This document shows, piece after piece, positions 21,775 to 33,177 of a stretch of 64,000 bases of DNA (within the stretch, counting starts at the first letter, position 1; every line of letters begins with the position of its first letter). A model generated the notes under the pieces. The model searched no databases. It was given only the letters and a program-made list of their open reading frames with translations, and was not told the DNA's origin. Location of the stretch: NCBI GenBank assembly GCA_026225945.1, contig JAMJFZ010003746.1, forward strand, positions 2,844,001-2,908,000, in the 5' to 3' direction. The DNA comes from Cricetomys ansorgei (Eukaryota; Chordata; Mammalia; Rodentia; Nesomyidae). A program made the translations under genes and the position numbers.

Positions 21775-21955
21775 GAAAAACAATTTTAGTTGTGTGTGTG
21801 TGTGGTGTCAGTGTTGGGTGCGTGCACATGAGTGCAGATGCCCTCAGAATCAGAGTCAATCACATCCTCTTGAGGCTGGAGTTAGAAACCTAACTGGGGT
21901 CCCCTACAGGAGCAGTTCATGCTGTTAACTGCTGAGCATCTCTACAGCCCCTGCT
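21775..21955 (-). repeat. B2-like SINE, diverged
   Basis: Reverse-oriented, ending aactgctgagcatctctaca then gcccc. The left part holds a short GT run. Confidence 0.7.
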
Positions 21956-22003
21956 TTCCCTAATGTTTTCTAAACTGCCCTAATACATGCTTTTCAAGTC
22001 CAG

Positions 22004-22910
22004 TGTATTAGTCAGGGATCACTAAAGGAACTGATAGATTGTGTGTGTGTAGTAATAGTAGTAGTAGTAGTAATTGTTGTTGTTGTTGTAGTACACTCCT
22101 GTGTCGGCTCACCAAAGAAGACACGGAGGTATTCTCATACATGCAATTCCTGCCAGACCTCAGCAGAGGGAACCACTGCCATGGCCAGCACCATACTGAA
22201 CAGTGGAACCCTGAGCGTCTAAGCTCAGGTGTTTTATTGATTCAGAACTCCCCAGGTGCAGATCATAAGCAATCAAGCATCCCCCCCCACCCAGAAATCC
22301 AACACCTGCAGACAATACAAATCGCTAAGACCTAAGCAATCCCTCACCTGACGTTACAGAAAACAATTATTTTATACGTACTAAAAATAAACTTCTATAA
22401 GGTGTGTGTGTGTGAGTGTGAGAGAGAGAGAGAGAGAGGGAGAGGAGAGAGAAAGGGAGAGAGATTTGGCTTACAGAATGTTGTTGAGTAGTCCAGCAAT
22501 GGCTGTCTCACACTAGAGAGGCCAAGAGTCCAGTAGTTGTTCACATCTATTCGGCTGGATGTCTCAGTTCCCGTCTGGCAATGGAGGCTTGGAAGATTCC
22601 TGGAGAGCTGCTGATCTTCAGTGTATGTTGGACTCGCAGAGAAGTAGGCTCTAATGTCAGTGAAGGAATGTGGGAACGACAGGATAGAGGGACCTGCCAG
22701 TGAGAGTGAGGGCAGCAGGCAAAGAGCAAGGTTTCCTTCTTCCACATGCTTTTATCTGGGCTGCCACCAGAAGGTGCCACCCAGATTCTGGGTGGGTCTT
22801 CCTGGTTCAAAGAATGGAATTAAGAAAAAGCCCTCCTAGGAGTGCCCAGCAGCTTGGGTTTTAGTTGATGCCAGGTACAGTCAGGTGAACAACCTACATT
22901 AGTTATCACA
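22004..22910 (-). mobile_element. MaLR-type LTR carrying an inserted segment
   Basis: It starts tgtattagtcagggatcact and ends cattagttatcaca, matching remembered antisense rodent MaLR (MTE-type) LTR ends. Other matching blocks are gtagtccagcaatggctgtc, gaagtaggctctaatgtcag and cccagcagcttgggttttag. Between about 22095 and 22400 the sequence does not belong to the LTR, and simple repeats (TAG, TTG, GT, GA) lie on both sides of the insert. Confidence 0.75.
22102..22358 (-). mobile_element. Possible LTR inserted in the MaLR element
   Basis: This 257-base block begins TGTCGG and ends GTTACA. It has minus-strand AATAAA (plus tttatt near 22235) but no target duplication that I can see. The borders are a guess from the TG...CA ends. 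Confidence 0.35.
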
Positions 22911-23935
22911 TCCAGGTTCAGATCAAAGGCAGTTGCTGACTCTTCAAGCTAATTAGCAGACACTTTATAAGTAGCATGCGACTCCATTAGGGATATCAGC
23001 AAATCTCTAGGCATTTGCAGTGCTGCTCCATTGGGAAGCAGCTCTGCCCTGGAGAATGTTAGACATCTATCTGTCTCTGCATCATCTCTCAGCCCCAGTG
23101 TAGTCTATGATTATACTTACGCATTTCAACAGCTCTGAGACTGTCATACCTTCCCACTGTTACATGCTGAAGGGCCTTTCTGAATGACTACACCAAGTTC
23201 CTTGTTGGTCTTCCTGTCACCATTCTACCCACCATTCAAGTTGGTCTTCCTGTCATCAGACTCTCCACCATTTAAATGTGTTCTATGTACTACCGTCAAT
23301 ACTAACTTTTAAGCTTCATTATTCATAAGTTCAAAAGCTATTTGGAGGCTCTGAAAGTCCAAATTCCCTTAAGCTGGACTCCAAAGCCCTCCACAATGTG
23401 TCCCTAATATGCCATTCCAAAATTTCACTTTGACTACTCCATGCACCAAGTGTTATCTTCCAGTAAAACTGATTATTTACCACTTCTGATAGGGGAGAAA
23501 TCAGAGCACTTTATATTCTGTATTTTAACGAGCACATTCGTGCTTTGTTCTGTAGGAAGGATTCTGAATGTACACATTGGTAGTAACCCAACATGTATAC
23601 TCTGCTAATGGTTTTGTTTGTTTGTTCCAAGTTAAACTTCAAACCAGATGTCATCCAAACGGAGGCTGGGAGGAACGCAAACCAGGTGGCCTTAGTGTAT
23701 GTGAACCCTCCACAACCAAACAGATGATTATGACAGAACAGTGGAGCCTCAGAGACAAGGTCAGCTGCCTGGCCGGAGGGACAAGACCAAACTTTGGATT
23801 GATTTACTGCCTTTGTTCTGATTCCCTGTAAAATATGCTAACAGGAGAGGGTTTGTGGAAGGCAGATTTCCCTCCTAGGTTGCCAGCTCTCTGAATAAAG
23901 GACAGTTTAAAAGATTCAATTCCTGGTTTTTATTT
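22911..23935. other. Mostly unique sequence
   Basis: No SINE or LTR with clear borders. An open frame at 23568-23831 has no recognisable product and no splice context. A GA-poor, AT-rich composition continues to 24040. Confidence 0.4.
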
Positions 23936-24044
23936 ATTGTCAACAGGCAACACAGACTGAATTCTGATTTAATTTCCAGGACATGCCGTGTATTTTCTCC
24001 TTAGTCATTTTCTATATTAGTCATTCCTTGTAAACTCAGTCTGG

Positions 24045-25275
24045 TAGCCCATACTTGTAATTCCAGAACTATGAGACTGAGGCAGGAGGATCACCAGGAG
24101 TCTGAGGCCAACCGAGGCTTCACAATGAGGTCCAGGCTAGCCTGTGCTACAGAGGCCCAGAGAGAAAGGGAGAGAGAATGGGAGGAAAGAGAAAAAAATT
24201 TGAATGAATTGGGGAGGATCGATCAGAAAAGTGGGTCATATGTACAGATGACTACTGAGGAACGGGAGTATTCTATTTCTTGCCTGGGTGCACTTTATCG
24301 TTGTTCTTTACATGAGAGTGCTTGCTCTCGGGCAGGCATGTGCTGGTGCTGATGACATAACCACGTCAGACGAGGCACCAGGCCTCATGGAGGGTATTTC
24401 AGTGAGAATTTCAGTATAAATTAAAGATTTACAGACTAGGGATATAGTTCATTCTGCAGAGTGCCTGCCTAGTATAGACAAAGTCCTGAGTTAGTTCCAT
24501 TTTCAGCACCACATAAACCAAGAGTAGTAGTCCACACACCTGTATATATGTAGTCCTAGCATCCAAGAGGTAGGAGCGGGAGGATCAGAAATTCAAAGTC
24601 TTCCTTGGCTACAGAGAGAGTTCAGGGCAGTAAAGATTTGGGCTGAGAATATGTCTTAGCAGGTAGGAACACTTGCTGCATAAGTATAACGATCTGAGCT
24701 CAAATCCCCAGAACTCATATAAAAAACACCCAGGAATGGTTTTCTGTATGTACACCTGTAACACCAATGCTGTGGAGGGAGGAGGGGAAACTGGAGAATG
24801 AGTGAGCCTGCTGAGCCAGTGTAGCGCCAGGTTCAGTGAGAGACTCCTTCTGAAGGAATTGTGACGGAAAGTAATAGAGAAGGACTCCTGACATCATCTG
24901 ACCTCCCTGCATAGGCAGGTGCACCTGCACATGTGCACATACACCATGAAAACATACATCTAAATTTTAAAAAAATAGAAATTCTTACTACCTTTGTTTG
25001 CATGAATGAGCAAACTGATTGTAAAACTCCAGTGGAAAAGGATAGGGACCAGCCAAGACAATCTTGAGGAAGTGGGACAGTCAGACGGCTCACGTGTCCC
25101 AATTCTAAAGCTGCAAAGAAGCTTGATCCCCAGCTCTACACAAACAGCATGGTGGCACACACACCTGTGATCCCAGATCAGGAGGAAGAAACAGAAGGAT
25201 CTGAAGTTCAGGGTCTTCTCTGGCTATATAGGGAGTTTCAGAACAACCTGGACTACCTGAGATCCTGCCTCAAAA
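24045..25275 (+). repeat. SINE cluster with B1, ID-like and B2-like copies
   Basis: Diverged B1 at 24045-24165 with a purine tail, ID-like at 24440-24510, B1-like at 24525-24640, a B2-like element at 24650-24960, and B1-like at 25145-25275. The 24200-24420 piece is unrecognised. Confidence 0.5.
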
Positions 25276-25284
25276 AGAAAGAAT

Positions 25285-25600
25285 AGTTAATCCCAGCATT
25301 CAGAAGGTGGAGACAGGAAGATCTCTGTGAGTTTGAGGCCAGCCTGGTCTACATATCAAGTTCCAGGCTAGCCCAAAAAAAGGAGAAGAGAAGAATAGAA
25401 GGAGGAGGTGGAGGTGGGGGGGAGGATGAGGATGAGGAAGAGGAGGAGGAGAAAGAAGAGAAGAAGAAGAAGAAAGAAAGGAGGAGGAGGAGGAAAGGAG
25501 GAGGAGGAAGAAAGAAGAAGAAGAAGGAAGGAGGGAAGGAAGGAAAGGAAGGAAGAAGAAGGAAGGAAGGAAGGAAGGAAGGAAGAAGGTATGAAGGCTA
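25285..25600 (+). repeat. B1 fragment running into a long purine tract
   Basis: B1 blocks (aatcccagcattcagaaggt, gaggccagcctggtctaca) end near 25375. They are followed by about 215 bases almost wholly of A and G, with GGA, GAA and GGAA units. Open frames across it encode only low-complexity Arg/Lys/Glu or Leu/Ser/Pro. Confidence 0.9.
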
Positions 25601-25604
25601 AAGT

Positions 25605-26040
25605 TTAAATTACTGTGCTTAAGAGATCTATAAAACAAAAATGCCTCTAACCTGTAAGTTCCACTTGGCCAAGGACAGATACTTCCTGAAAAGCTGGGGC
25701 TGTTGTTGAAAATAAGCCACATGTTTCATTTCTATAAACAAGCTTGTTTGCCCCAACTACACAGAATGTGTTTATTCACACGTAGTGGGAGGTATGTAGG
25801 GAGGAAGTATGTCAGGATGTATGCTTGCCTCTGATTGGACAAAGGTGGGAAATGTGTAGCCTTCTGGGCTTTGCCGTTATAAGGTTCTGACTACTGTATT
25901 TCACTGCCATGTCTTGGGAAGCCTGGGTATGGACCTGGCCAGTGTCCGTAGCCTGGCCAGTATTTTATAAAATCTTATTTATTAAAATCTCTTCATAGCC
26001 AGACTGCTGAATCTCTGTACACAACCCCAGGCCCATAAGA
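25605..26040 (+). mobile_element. LTR family A, copy 1
   Basis: It shares ordered blocks with 34990-35480 and 38135-38760: an aacctgtaa start region, ggaagtatgtcaggatgtat, gcttgcctctgattggac (CCAAT-type), a TATA-like gttataagg, ggccagtatttta, and a closing cagactgctgaa. The arrangement of CCAAT, TATA and polyadenylation region is LTR-like. I cannot name the family, and the copies are well diverged. Confidence 0.6.
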
Positions 26041-26185
26041 AAGGAAGAAAGAGCAAGCTCAGCAGGGTTGGGGAGATGGCTCACAACCGTAATGCCAGGC
26101 CTCTGCAGGCACTGTCATGCCTGTGGTACACATACATGCAACCAGGCAAATATTCACACACATCAAATAAACAAAACCCTTAGAA

Positions 26186-26600
26186 AAAAACTGAAAGAGA
26201 TTTATTCAATGTGGCCACACTGGGAAAATAAATGAACAAAGGGGTCCATTTTTAGGCACTGACTTGAGCTTTAGGTATAAATAGAGAAAGCTCATACAGA
26301 AGACAAGAGTTATGCATAGTTAAGCAGTCCCTGTTTAGGTGTGGTCTCCCTGATTCTTGTCTCAGTTCTGTTTTTCCAGGATGGCCCAAAGGTGATGATT
26401 GCTCGTTTGGATCCATCTGAACTTGTAAAATTTATTTTCTTCTTTTGAAACAGGATCTCACTATCTAGTCCCTGCTTTGTAAAACCAAGCTGTGCCGCTA
26501 CCATGATCTGAACAAAATGATCACCTCTGCTCCAATACGGGATCTCAACCATTGTGGGTAACTGCCCTCATAGGGACAGGCAAGAGGGATGCATCTGTCC
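26186..26600 (-). mobile_element. LTR family B, copy 1
   Basis: It shares gagatttattcaatgtggcc and gcactgactt...ctttaggt blocks with 40476-40990. Minus-strand AATAAA (tttatt) close to the left end suggests the U5 end of an antisense LTR. The right border is unclear. Confidence 0.45.
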
Positions 26601-26811
26601 TACGAGAGTCTGCTGTTATTGGAATCCAAAGACAATTTCTTACCTCTGCTTTCACTCTCGGAGAAGGGAGAGGGAAGACAGATAACCCTTAAGTGATTAA
26701 CATACCTATATACAGAGGTGAGCAATTGATCCAACGGAGACAGACATAAAAGTAAAGGCAGGACTGTCTGTTTCGTCCTGTGTGTTTAGTTATAGCTGCC
26801 TTATGGTGCTT

Positions 26812-26858
<47 letters not shown>

Positions 26859-26970
26859 AGCAGCCTTTAAATGTGTGTCTCAAGCTGGCCTTGAATTTGT
26901 GATTCTCCTACCCTTGCCTTTTGAGCGCTGGGATCACAGGACTATGCCCACCTCTGATGCATTTCTTTTG
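26812..26970 (-). repeat. B1-like SINE with a poly-T lead
   Basis: A run of about 26 T (26827-26852) precedes reverse B1 blocks (caagctggccttgaatttgt, gagcgctgggatcacaggac). Confidence 0.65.
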
Positions 26971-26981
26971 GTTGTGTACTG

Positions 26982-27535
26982 TGCCAGGGCCGGCCTGGCA
27001 AGTCGGACAGTACCTGGATGGAGAGTGGGACTGAAGGGCTTAAGGAGGAGAGGGGGAAGAGACTCGAGGGGAAAGAAATAGACCAGACACACACAGTATC
27101 ATGTGCTCAGATGGATTGGAGCCGAAAATTTATTTTTCTCTCCAAACTTATACCCCTTTCATCGGGGACTACGTGCAGCTACATGGATTAGAACCAAGGT
27201 GTTAATTACAGGGTGAGACAGTGCCTAGGTAAAAACATCCTGAAGCCCAGATAGGTATCAGAGCAAAGCATCTTCCCTGCTGAGGTGGGATGCTTACCTA
27301 GGGAGAGACAGCCTCTCTCCAGTGGAGTTAGATGCTTAGGACAATAGCTTCTCCAGGTGAAGTTAAATGTTTAGCCAGAGAAGAAGTATCCCTTCAGGGG
27401 GCTTTGGCTTCCCTGTAAACAAGCCGCTCTCAGGGCAGTCATTAATTATTCATGACTCAGTTTAGCTCAGAAGATCTCCCGATAGCCAGAGGCTCACAGC
27501 AGGGTCCAGGCCCAGAGTCTGAAGGGCTCACCACA
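26982..27535 (-). mobile_element. ERVK-like solo LTR with a perfect 6-bp target duplication
   Basis: A 554-base block starts TGCCAGG and ends CACCACA on the plus strand. It is flanked by GTACTG at 26976-26981 and again at 27536-27541. On the minus strand it has a TATA-like GGTATAAG and AATAAA within plus-strand 27128-27155. TG...CA ends with a 6-bp duplication fit a class II (ERVK) LTR. It contains no internal retroviral sequence. Confidence 0.85.
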
Positions 27536-27614
27536 GTACTGAGGATGGGCCTGGTATACATATCAGCACTGTGAATAGCCAGCTCTAAGAGTTAGAAATA
27601 AGCAGTGTCTTTCT

Positions 27615-27745
27615 GGGCCAGGCATGGTGGCTCATGCCAATAATTCCAGTATTCATAAGGTTAGAGCAGGAGGATTGCTACAAGTTGGAGGCCAGCCTAG
27701 GTTCCAGAGTGAGACTCGGCCTCAATATGCAAAACAGCAACAAAA
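27615..27745 (+). repeat. B1-like SINE, diverged
   Basis: Blocks gccaggcatggtggctcatg, gaggccagcctaggttccag and an A-rich end. Note gcaggaggattgct, the older B1 or Alu-like form. Confidence 0.7.
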
Positions 27746-28150
27746 AGTGATTGAATACAAGGTAAATCTATACAGCCCCAACTTCAAGGCTAATAATACA
27801 TTATACATAGGCTAAATAGAACGGGCACCGTCTTCCAAAGTCACATGTTGTGGTATATTTGAACATATTTCTAGATATTATATTTACTGATTTCTGTGTG
27901 AACCTCAGTATTTTGTAAGATAATTATTGTATTGGCCCATTGTTTATGTATAGTGGGTACTGAACCCAAGGCTAGGCAAACACTCCACAAGAGGGCTAAT
28001 TCCCACCCACCCTTTTTTTTTTCAGGGCTTGTTTTGTTTTGTTTTGAGGATCTCAAGCTATAGTCCACACTGGCTTGAAACTCATGGTAAACTTCCTATC
28101 TCGGTGAGAGTTGGGTTTGGGGGACTTTAGTTCCTTACCTCACGGATTAG
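27745..28150. other. AT-rich sequence with a reverse ID and B1-like remnant
   Basis: 27945-28000 contains gggtactgaacccaaggcta, a reverse ID-type piece, and 28020-28100 a B1-like remnant. The rest is featureless. Confidence 0.4.
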
Positions 28151-28157
28151 GTAGAGC

Positions 28158-28341
28158 AGTGGTTCTCAGCCCCTGAAGCTGTGACCCTTTAATACAGTTC
28201 CTCATGTTTGGTGCCCCCCAACCATAAAATTATCTTCATTGCTATTTCATAACTGAAATATCACTCCTGAGCTGTGTCTCTATTCTTAAGACCATCAGAA
28301 ATATGTGTTTCCTGATGATTGCAATGAAGAACCACTGAGGT
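28158..28341 (+). mobile_element. URR1-type hAT-Charlie DNA transposon fragment
   Basis: It opens gcagtggttctcagcccctg and contains gaccctttaatacagttcct and ccataaaattatcttcattg, remembered URR1 sequence. It ends gaagaaccactgagg, so both inverted ends are present. The centre is shortened and altered. It is nonautonomous, with no transposase. Confidence 0.75.
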
Positions 28342-28431
28342 AAAATCTCAGTACTCTCAGAGCTTACAGTTGCACCAGGTCAAGAAGACATTTTGTTTTC
28401 CTTGAACCTGTAATCTTGACTACCTATAAAG

Positions 28432-28432
28432 A

Positions 28433-28468
<36 letters not shown>

Positions 28469-28496
28469 ATGTGTGTGTGTGCATGCACATGCACAC
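28432..28496. repeat. (GT)n microsatellite with GCGC/GCAT interruptions
   Basis: About 16 GT units, then gcgcat, further GT units and a TGCATG-rich end. Confidence 0.9.
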
Positions 28497-28499
28497 GTC

Positions 28500-28895
28500 T
28501 AAACCCTATCATGCTTCTTAGGTAGGATGAAGTACATTGTCACTGCTGGGCTGAGCTCTGGTGACCAGAGAAAGTTTGTGTTTTCCAAAACAAAGAACAA
28601 ACACAGCGAGGAGCTGTGGTTTGTGGAAGGCTATATCTCAGCAAATGCTGTGACACACAGCCTGTTAGAGTTTATCTGAGGGGAATACAAAAATGAAATA
28701 TACCAATGCATGAAGAATCCCAGTTGTAGCACATTGGTACAGTAGTCTGCCTCTCCCCATTCTTCTTCTTCCAACTCAAATCCCTGCTTGCCAGTAGGAT
28801 GAGATACAACTGAAATAAAAGGTGTCTTAGACAGGAACCAAACCAGGTTGGAATTTAAGCTAGGCTTCTGTTTTGTTTTGTTTTATTGATTTTGT
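28500..28895. other. Unique intergenic sequence
   Basis: No recognised repeat or gene. Confidence 0.4.
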
Positions 28896-28899
28896 TTTA

Positions 28900-29220
28900 T
28901 GTGTGTGTTTGCCTAAATGTACGGTATGTATGTATGTAGTACCTGGGGAGACCAGAAGGGGGCGTTGGACCCTTTGGAACTAGATTTACAGATGGTTTGA
29001 GAGCTGGGAACCAAACCTGGGTCTTCTGGAAGAACAGCTGGTTCTTGTAATTACTTAGTTGTCTTTACAGTCTTAGGCCACTAATTCTTGAGATAAGGTC
29101 TCACTTCTGCAACCCTGCCTGACCAGGAATTACTTTGTAGTCCAGACTGTCCTTGACTTCACAGAGACCCACCTACCTCTGCCTCAAGAGTGGTGGGATT
29201 GCAAGCGTGGGATACTGCAC
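28900..29220 (-). repeat. B2-like and B1-like SINEs, both reverse
   Basis: B2-like at 28900-29075 (gggaaccaaacctgggtctt, cttgtaattacttagttgtc) followed by B1-like at 29090-29220 (agataaggtctcacttctgc, ctctgcctcaagagtggtgg). Confidence 0.55.
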
Positions 29221-29734
29221 CCAGCTAAGCTAGGGCTCTTTGCTTCTTTCTTTAACTTTTAAAACTGTTTTCCTACAGTAGAACTTTACCCCAGAGCTCA
29301 TGCAGTAAGCGTGTTCTCACTGAACTATCACCCCAGCCCTCAGTGTTTATCTGAGTACCATAGCTGCTTCCAAGTTTTCAGGCTCTGGAGCTTATTGGTC
29401 AAGACTGAGCACAGTGACTTAGCCATGAGACGTGGTGCACAGCTAGGATTGGATCCTAGCTGATTTGAGCTGAGGCCAATGGAGATCAGGTCATGGCTCC
29501 AGAGAGTTACAAAACCTGTACTGGCTGGAGAGAGGAGGGAACAATATCTCTTCCAGATATCAGCTTCCCTCTGCCCCAGTTCTGCCCCAGGTCCAAAGGC
29601 TAAGCCTCTCCCGACACCTGGACCTCCAGACAAGCTCCCTTGTCTGGTCAGAATGCAATGAAACTCCACCCTCCCTCTGCCCATCCTGGGCAGGGAGAAG
29701 GTTTCTCAAGTATTTGGGTTTGGTTGTTTGTTGG

Positions 29735-29850
29735 TTGGCTGGCTTGAGATGGGGGTCTTGCTGTGTAGCCCAGGCTGGCCTTGAAGTCTCCACCCTCCTG
29801 TTTCAGCATCCAGAGTGTTAAGATTGCAGTCACCCACCACACCTGGCCTA
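29735..29850 (-). repeat. B1-like SINE, diverged
   Basis: Reverse blocks: gagatgggggtcttgctgtg, agcccaggctggccttgaag, ttaagattgcagtcaccca. The 500 bases before it (29225-29735) show no feature I recognise. Confidence 0.65.
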
Positions 29851-29960
29851 GGCTGGTTTTTCCCCAATTTGATTGAGACCTTTCCTCCTCAGCCTCCAGA
29901 TAGCAAGTTTAATACCTTTCCCCTCTATCGATCACCTTTAGATTCTTTCAGATTCCTTGT

Positions 29961-30308
29961 TGTCACAGTTTTTGTCAACTTAACACAAACCTAGACAAAG
30001 GGAAGAGGGAACCCAGTCAAAGAATTGCTTCCAACAGATTGGGCATGTCTGTGGATTTCCTTGATCAATGGTTGAAGCAGGTGGGCCAAGCCCACTGTGG
30101 GCAGTACCGCCCTGGGCAGGTGAGCCTGGGCTGTATTAAAAAAGTAGCTGAGCAAGCCAGTAAGCAGCACTCCTCCATGGCCTCTGCCTTAGTGCCTGCC
30201 TTGGCTCTGTCCATGAGGGGCTGTAGTCTGCAAGCCGGGTAAGTCCTCTCCACCCCAAGGCAACTTTGCTCAGTGTTTTATCACAGTTGTGAAAAGCAAA
30301 CTAGGACA
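29961..30308 (+). mobile_element. MaLR-type LTR (MTE-like)
   Basis: It starts TGTCACAG, ends ctaggaca and contains ttttgtcaacttaacacaaa, agccagtaagcagcactcct and atcacagttgtgaaaagcaa. These match remembered rodent MaLR LTR sequence. It is the sense counterpart of the element at 19063-19628. Confidence 0.7.
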
Positions 30309-30384
30309 CCTTCCAACTCTGCTGTGGGGAATTTCTAGCACAGAGACCTCTATGTATACCTGAGCCACCTACAGGGTATTTTCT

Positions 30385-30695
30385 TTGCTTATTTGTTTTA
30401 AACTCATTTATGAATGGGTGTGAATGAATATGTATGTGGACACACATGTGCCACGGGCATGTTTATGGAGGTCAGGGGGCCACCTTTTTTTTTTTTTTTT
30501 TTTTTGAGACAAAGTATCTCAGTGTAGCCCTGGCTATCTTGGAACTTTCTATGTAGATCTACCGACAATCTTCTGGGATTGAAGGCGTACACTACCACCA
30601 CCACCTTTGAGAGTTGGTTCTGTCCTTCAAATCAAGGTCATCAGTCTTGGCAGCAAGCACCTTTACCAATTGAGCCATTTTGCCAGCCCTTGTTT
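30385..30695 (-). repeat. B2/B3-type SINE split by a reverse B1
   Basis: Outer parts (30395-30480 and 30600-30695) form one reverse B2/B3-like element ending caattgagccattttgccag. A reverse B1 with a poly-T lead fills about 30485-30600. A short ccacc motif lies at both junctions as a possible insertion duplication. Confidence 0.65.
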
Positions 30696-30699
30696 TGTT

Positions 30700-30840
30700 T
30701 TTTGTTTTTGTTTGTTTGTTTGTTTTTTTAGACAGTCTCACTATTTAGTCCAGGCTGGCCTGGAACTTACACCAATCCTCCTGTCTCAGCCTCCTAAATA
30801 CAGAGAATACAGGCATATCACACCACACCCAGCTTCTTAG
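30700..30840 (-). repeat. B1-like SINE, diverged
   Basis: Reverse blocks: gacagtctcactatttagtc, caggctggcctggaacttac, acaggcatatcacacca. Confidence 0.7.
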
Positions 30841-30844
30841 AAAA

Positions 30845-31100
30845 CTTTTCAACCTCTTAGAAAACTCCCCACTGGAGCCCAGGGCCTCACCGTCACGGAA
30901 GGCCAATGGAGAAAACAAGAATGGGCTTCAGAAAGTGGGTTAGACCTGGAGGTCACAGGTCCCTCCCTCCTTCCATCTCCCACTGCTTCCTTCTTCCATA
31001 AATACGGAGTCCCAGCTTACAGCGTGCTCTGCCCGCACGGGCAGTTCAGAGCCAACTCCGCAGACAAGCATAGCAGCTGTGTGTTGGACAGTTGCAGTCT
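30845..31100. other. Unique intergenic sequence
   Basis: No repeat or gene recognised. Confidence 0.35.
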
Positions 31101-31104
31101 TGTG

Positions 31105-31640
31105 GGTCATCAAGCTTAGTGCTTGATGCTGACCCAGGAGCATCTGGAGTTCAAGGCCCCCACGCAGTGTTCCCAAGCAGACTTCTGGCCTACACAGTGA
31201 TACCCTCTCTCAAAAAAAGCACTCCAGGAGCCCAGGGAGATAGGTGGCCTTGTCAGTAAAGTGCTCGCTGAGTGGGAAGCACAAAGATCTGAATTCTGTC
31301 CCAGCACACATGCCAAAGCCAGGTGTAGCTGTGGATGCCTACAGCCCCAGCACTGGAGAGGCAGAGACAGGAGGATCCCTGGGGCTCACTGGCCAGCCAG
31401 TCTAGCTGAATTATGAATTCTACATTCAATGAGAGTATCCATCTCACAAAATGAGGTAGAGAATGATTAAGGAAGACAGCTGACATCAAATTTTGGTCTC
31501 TACACACACGTACATATATACATGTACACATGAGACACACACACATACACACCAAATACCAATACAGTCACTATGGAACTCTGTAGCCCAACCTGACCTC
31601 TTGAATTTGCAGCAATCCTCCTGCCTAGGCCTCCCAAGTG
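31105..31640. repeat. SINE cluster, mixed orientation
   Basis: B1-like plus (31105-31220), B2-like plus (31228-31550, with a CA/TA-rich tail), and a short reverse B1 fragment at 31570-31640 (aacctgacctcttgaatttg). Confidence 0.5.
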
Positions 31641-32535
31641 GTCAATCTAGTGCATAAAGAGGACATAAAGTATAATGCATTCCTAATAACTCCCAATGGC
31701 AAGTGTCACTTAAGAAAGCCACACACCACGAGCTGAGGGCTATTTCTCTAACTGGGCAATCAAAGGCAACATGGAATTTGTGGGTGCTGGTGATACAGGG
31801 GAAATTAGGTGTGCCCTAGGAGAGTTCTTAGTCTCATTAATCAATAGATACAAATGGAAACACAAGGACAATTTCATTAGTGTTTAAGGAAAATCTGCAG
31901 GACAAGCAAACTGTAAACTTCAGCTTCTGCCCAGAGGAGGAGAAGTGGGGGAAGAGGCCATGCCCTGTAAGCTGAATTGGAGGTCAGACACAGGAAGACC
32001 AACAAGAAGCCACAAGATGGGGAGGGAGACTTTGGAGAAAGATAGCCCAAACTGCTGGGTTTGGGGGGCAAAGTTGTTAAGGGAAATGTGCTTAGAAAAG
32101 AGAAGGAAGAAAAAGAAAAGTTTCACCTTCCTGAATAACTCAGAACACTGGACTGGTTCACAGCCCTACGTATCCGTGGCCCTTAAGCTTCTGAACTATG
32201 GTCTGGGATTCTGGGAAGGAAAAGTTCAGTATCTCATTAAAGAACTAATTATTCTGCCCATCACTTTAGCATGGCTTAAGGTGAGCCTGCCTTCCTAGGA
32301 ATGATCCTTTATCGAAAGTGATTGAACCAGCCCAACAGGAATGTTAAGTCCCCACCCAGGCCAGAGGACAGAATCTCCGGCCTGGGTAGGGTGTTTTTTT
32401 CCTACTGATATGGTGAGGTTTTCTATGGCTGGCTGTGGCTGGGCTGAAAAAGGAGAGAGAGGGGAACGGTGGCGATGCGTCTGAATGCTGGTTTGGAAGA
32501 CATGTTAGTGTTGGAATTTTCTCATAATAAAGAAT
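31641..32535. other. Mostly unique intergenic sequence
   Basis: About 900 bases without a recognised repeat. A 117-codon open frame on the plus strand (31945-32298) has no similarity I recognise and no start or splice context. Confidence 0.4.
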
Positions 32536-32539
32536 GATG

Positions 32540-32640
32540 GAGCTGGGTGTGGGGATGCATACTTGGGTAACCAGTGAGACGGAGACACGAACCTTAAGAG
32601 TTTTAAGCCTGGGATATATAGTATGACCCTATCTAAAGAC
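32540..32640 (+). repeat. B1-like SINE, diverged
   Basis: gctgggtgtggggatgcata head and a weak cctgggatatata middle. Confidence 0.5.
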
Positions 32641-32756
32641 CTTTGTACCAGAGGATTATATTAAATAATTGAGCCCAAGTGCTGGCTAGCATTGTTTGTT
32701 TGTTTTTCTTTTTGAGGGGTTTTGTTTGTTTGTTTGTCTTGTTGGTTGGTTGGTTG

Positions 32757-33175
32757 GTTAACTTGATACAAGCTAGAATGGTTTGGAAAGAAAATGACCC
32801 CACTAGATTATTCTGTGGGAAGCTTTTGGGGCAGTTTCTTAATTAATGGTTGATTGGTCATGGCTTACTCATCCTGCTTTCTCATACAACTCAGGACCAT
32901 CTGCCCAGGGTGGCACACCACTCACCTGCCCACTGCTCAGTGAGTATTAAGGCCTGTGTAAGCCGAATGTTATGCACAGACTTGAGGAACAAGCCAGTAA
33001 GCAGCATTCCTCCATGGCTTCTGCATCAGTCCCGCCCTCCAGATTCCTGCCCTGACTTCCTTCGGTGACAGACCGTGACGTGGAAGTGTAAGGGAAATAG
33101 ACCCTTTCCAGCTGACGCTGCTTTTGGTCATGGTGTCATGGTGTTTTATCACAGCAATGGAAACCCCAGCTAAGC
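32757..33175 (+). mobile_element. MaLR-type LTR (MTE-like), diverged
   Basis: gttaacttgatacaagctag, gaacaagccagtaagcagca, ttcctccatggcttctgcat and gctgcttttggtcatggtgt occur in MaLR order. The run after ggaagtgtaa is a degraded polyadenylation region. It shares its centre with 29961-30308. Confidence 0.7.
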
Positions 33176-33177
33176 CA

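Noticed and set aside
23568..23831. 87-codon plus-strand frame considered as an exon
   Set aside because: No splice-site support and no family resemblance that I can name.
25300..25722. 140-codon frame rich in Leu, Ser and Pro
   Set aside because: It is the complement of a purine microsatellite and a B1 tail.
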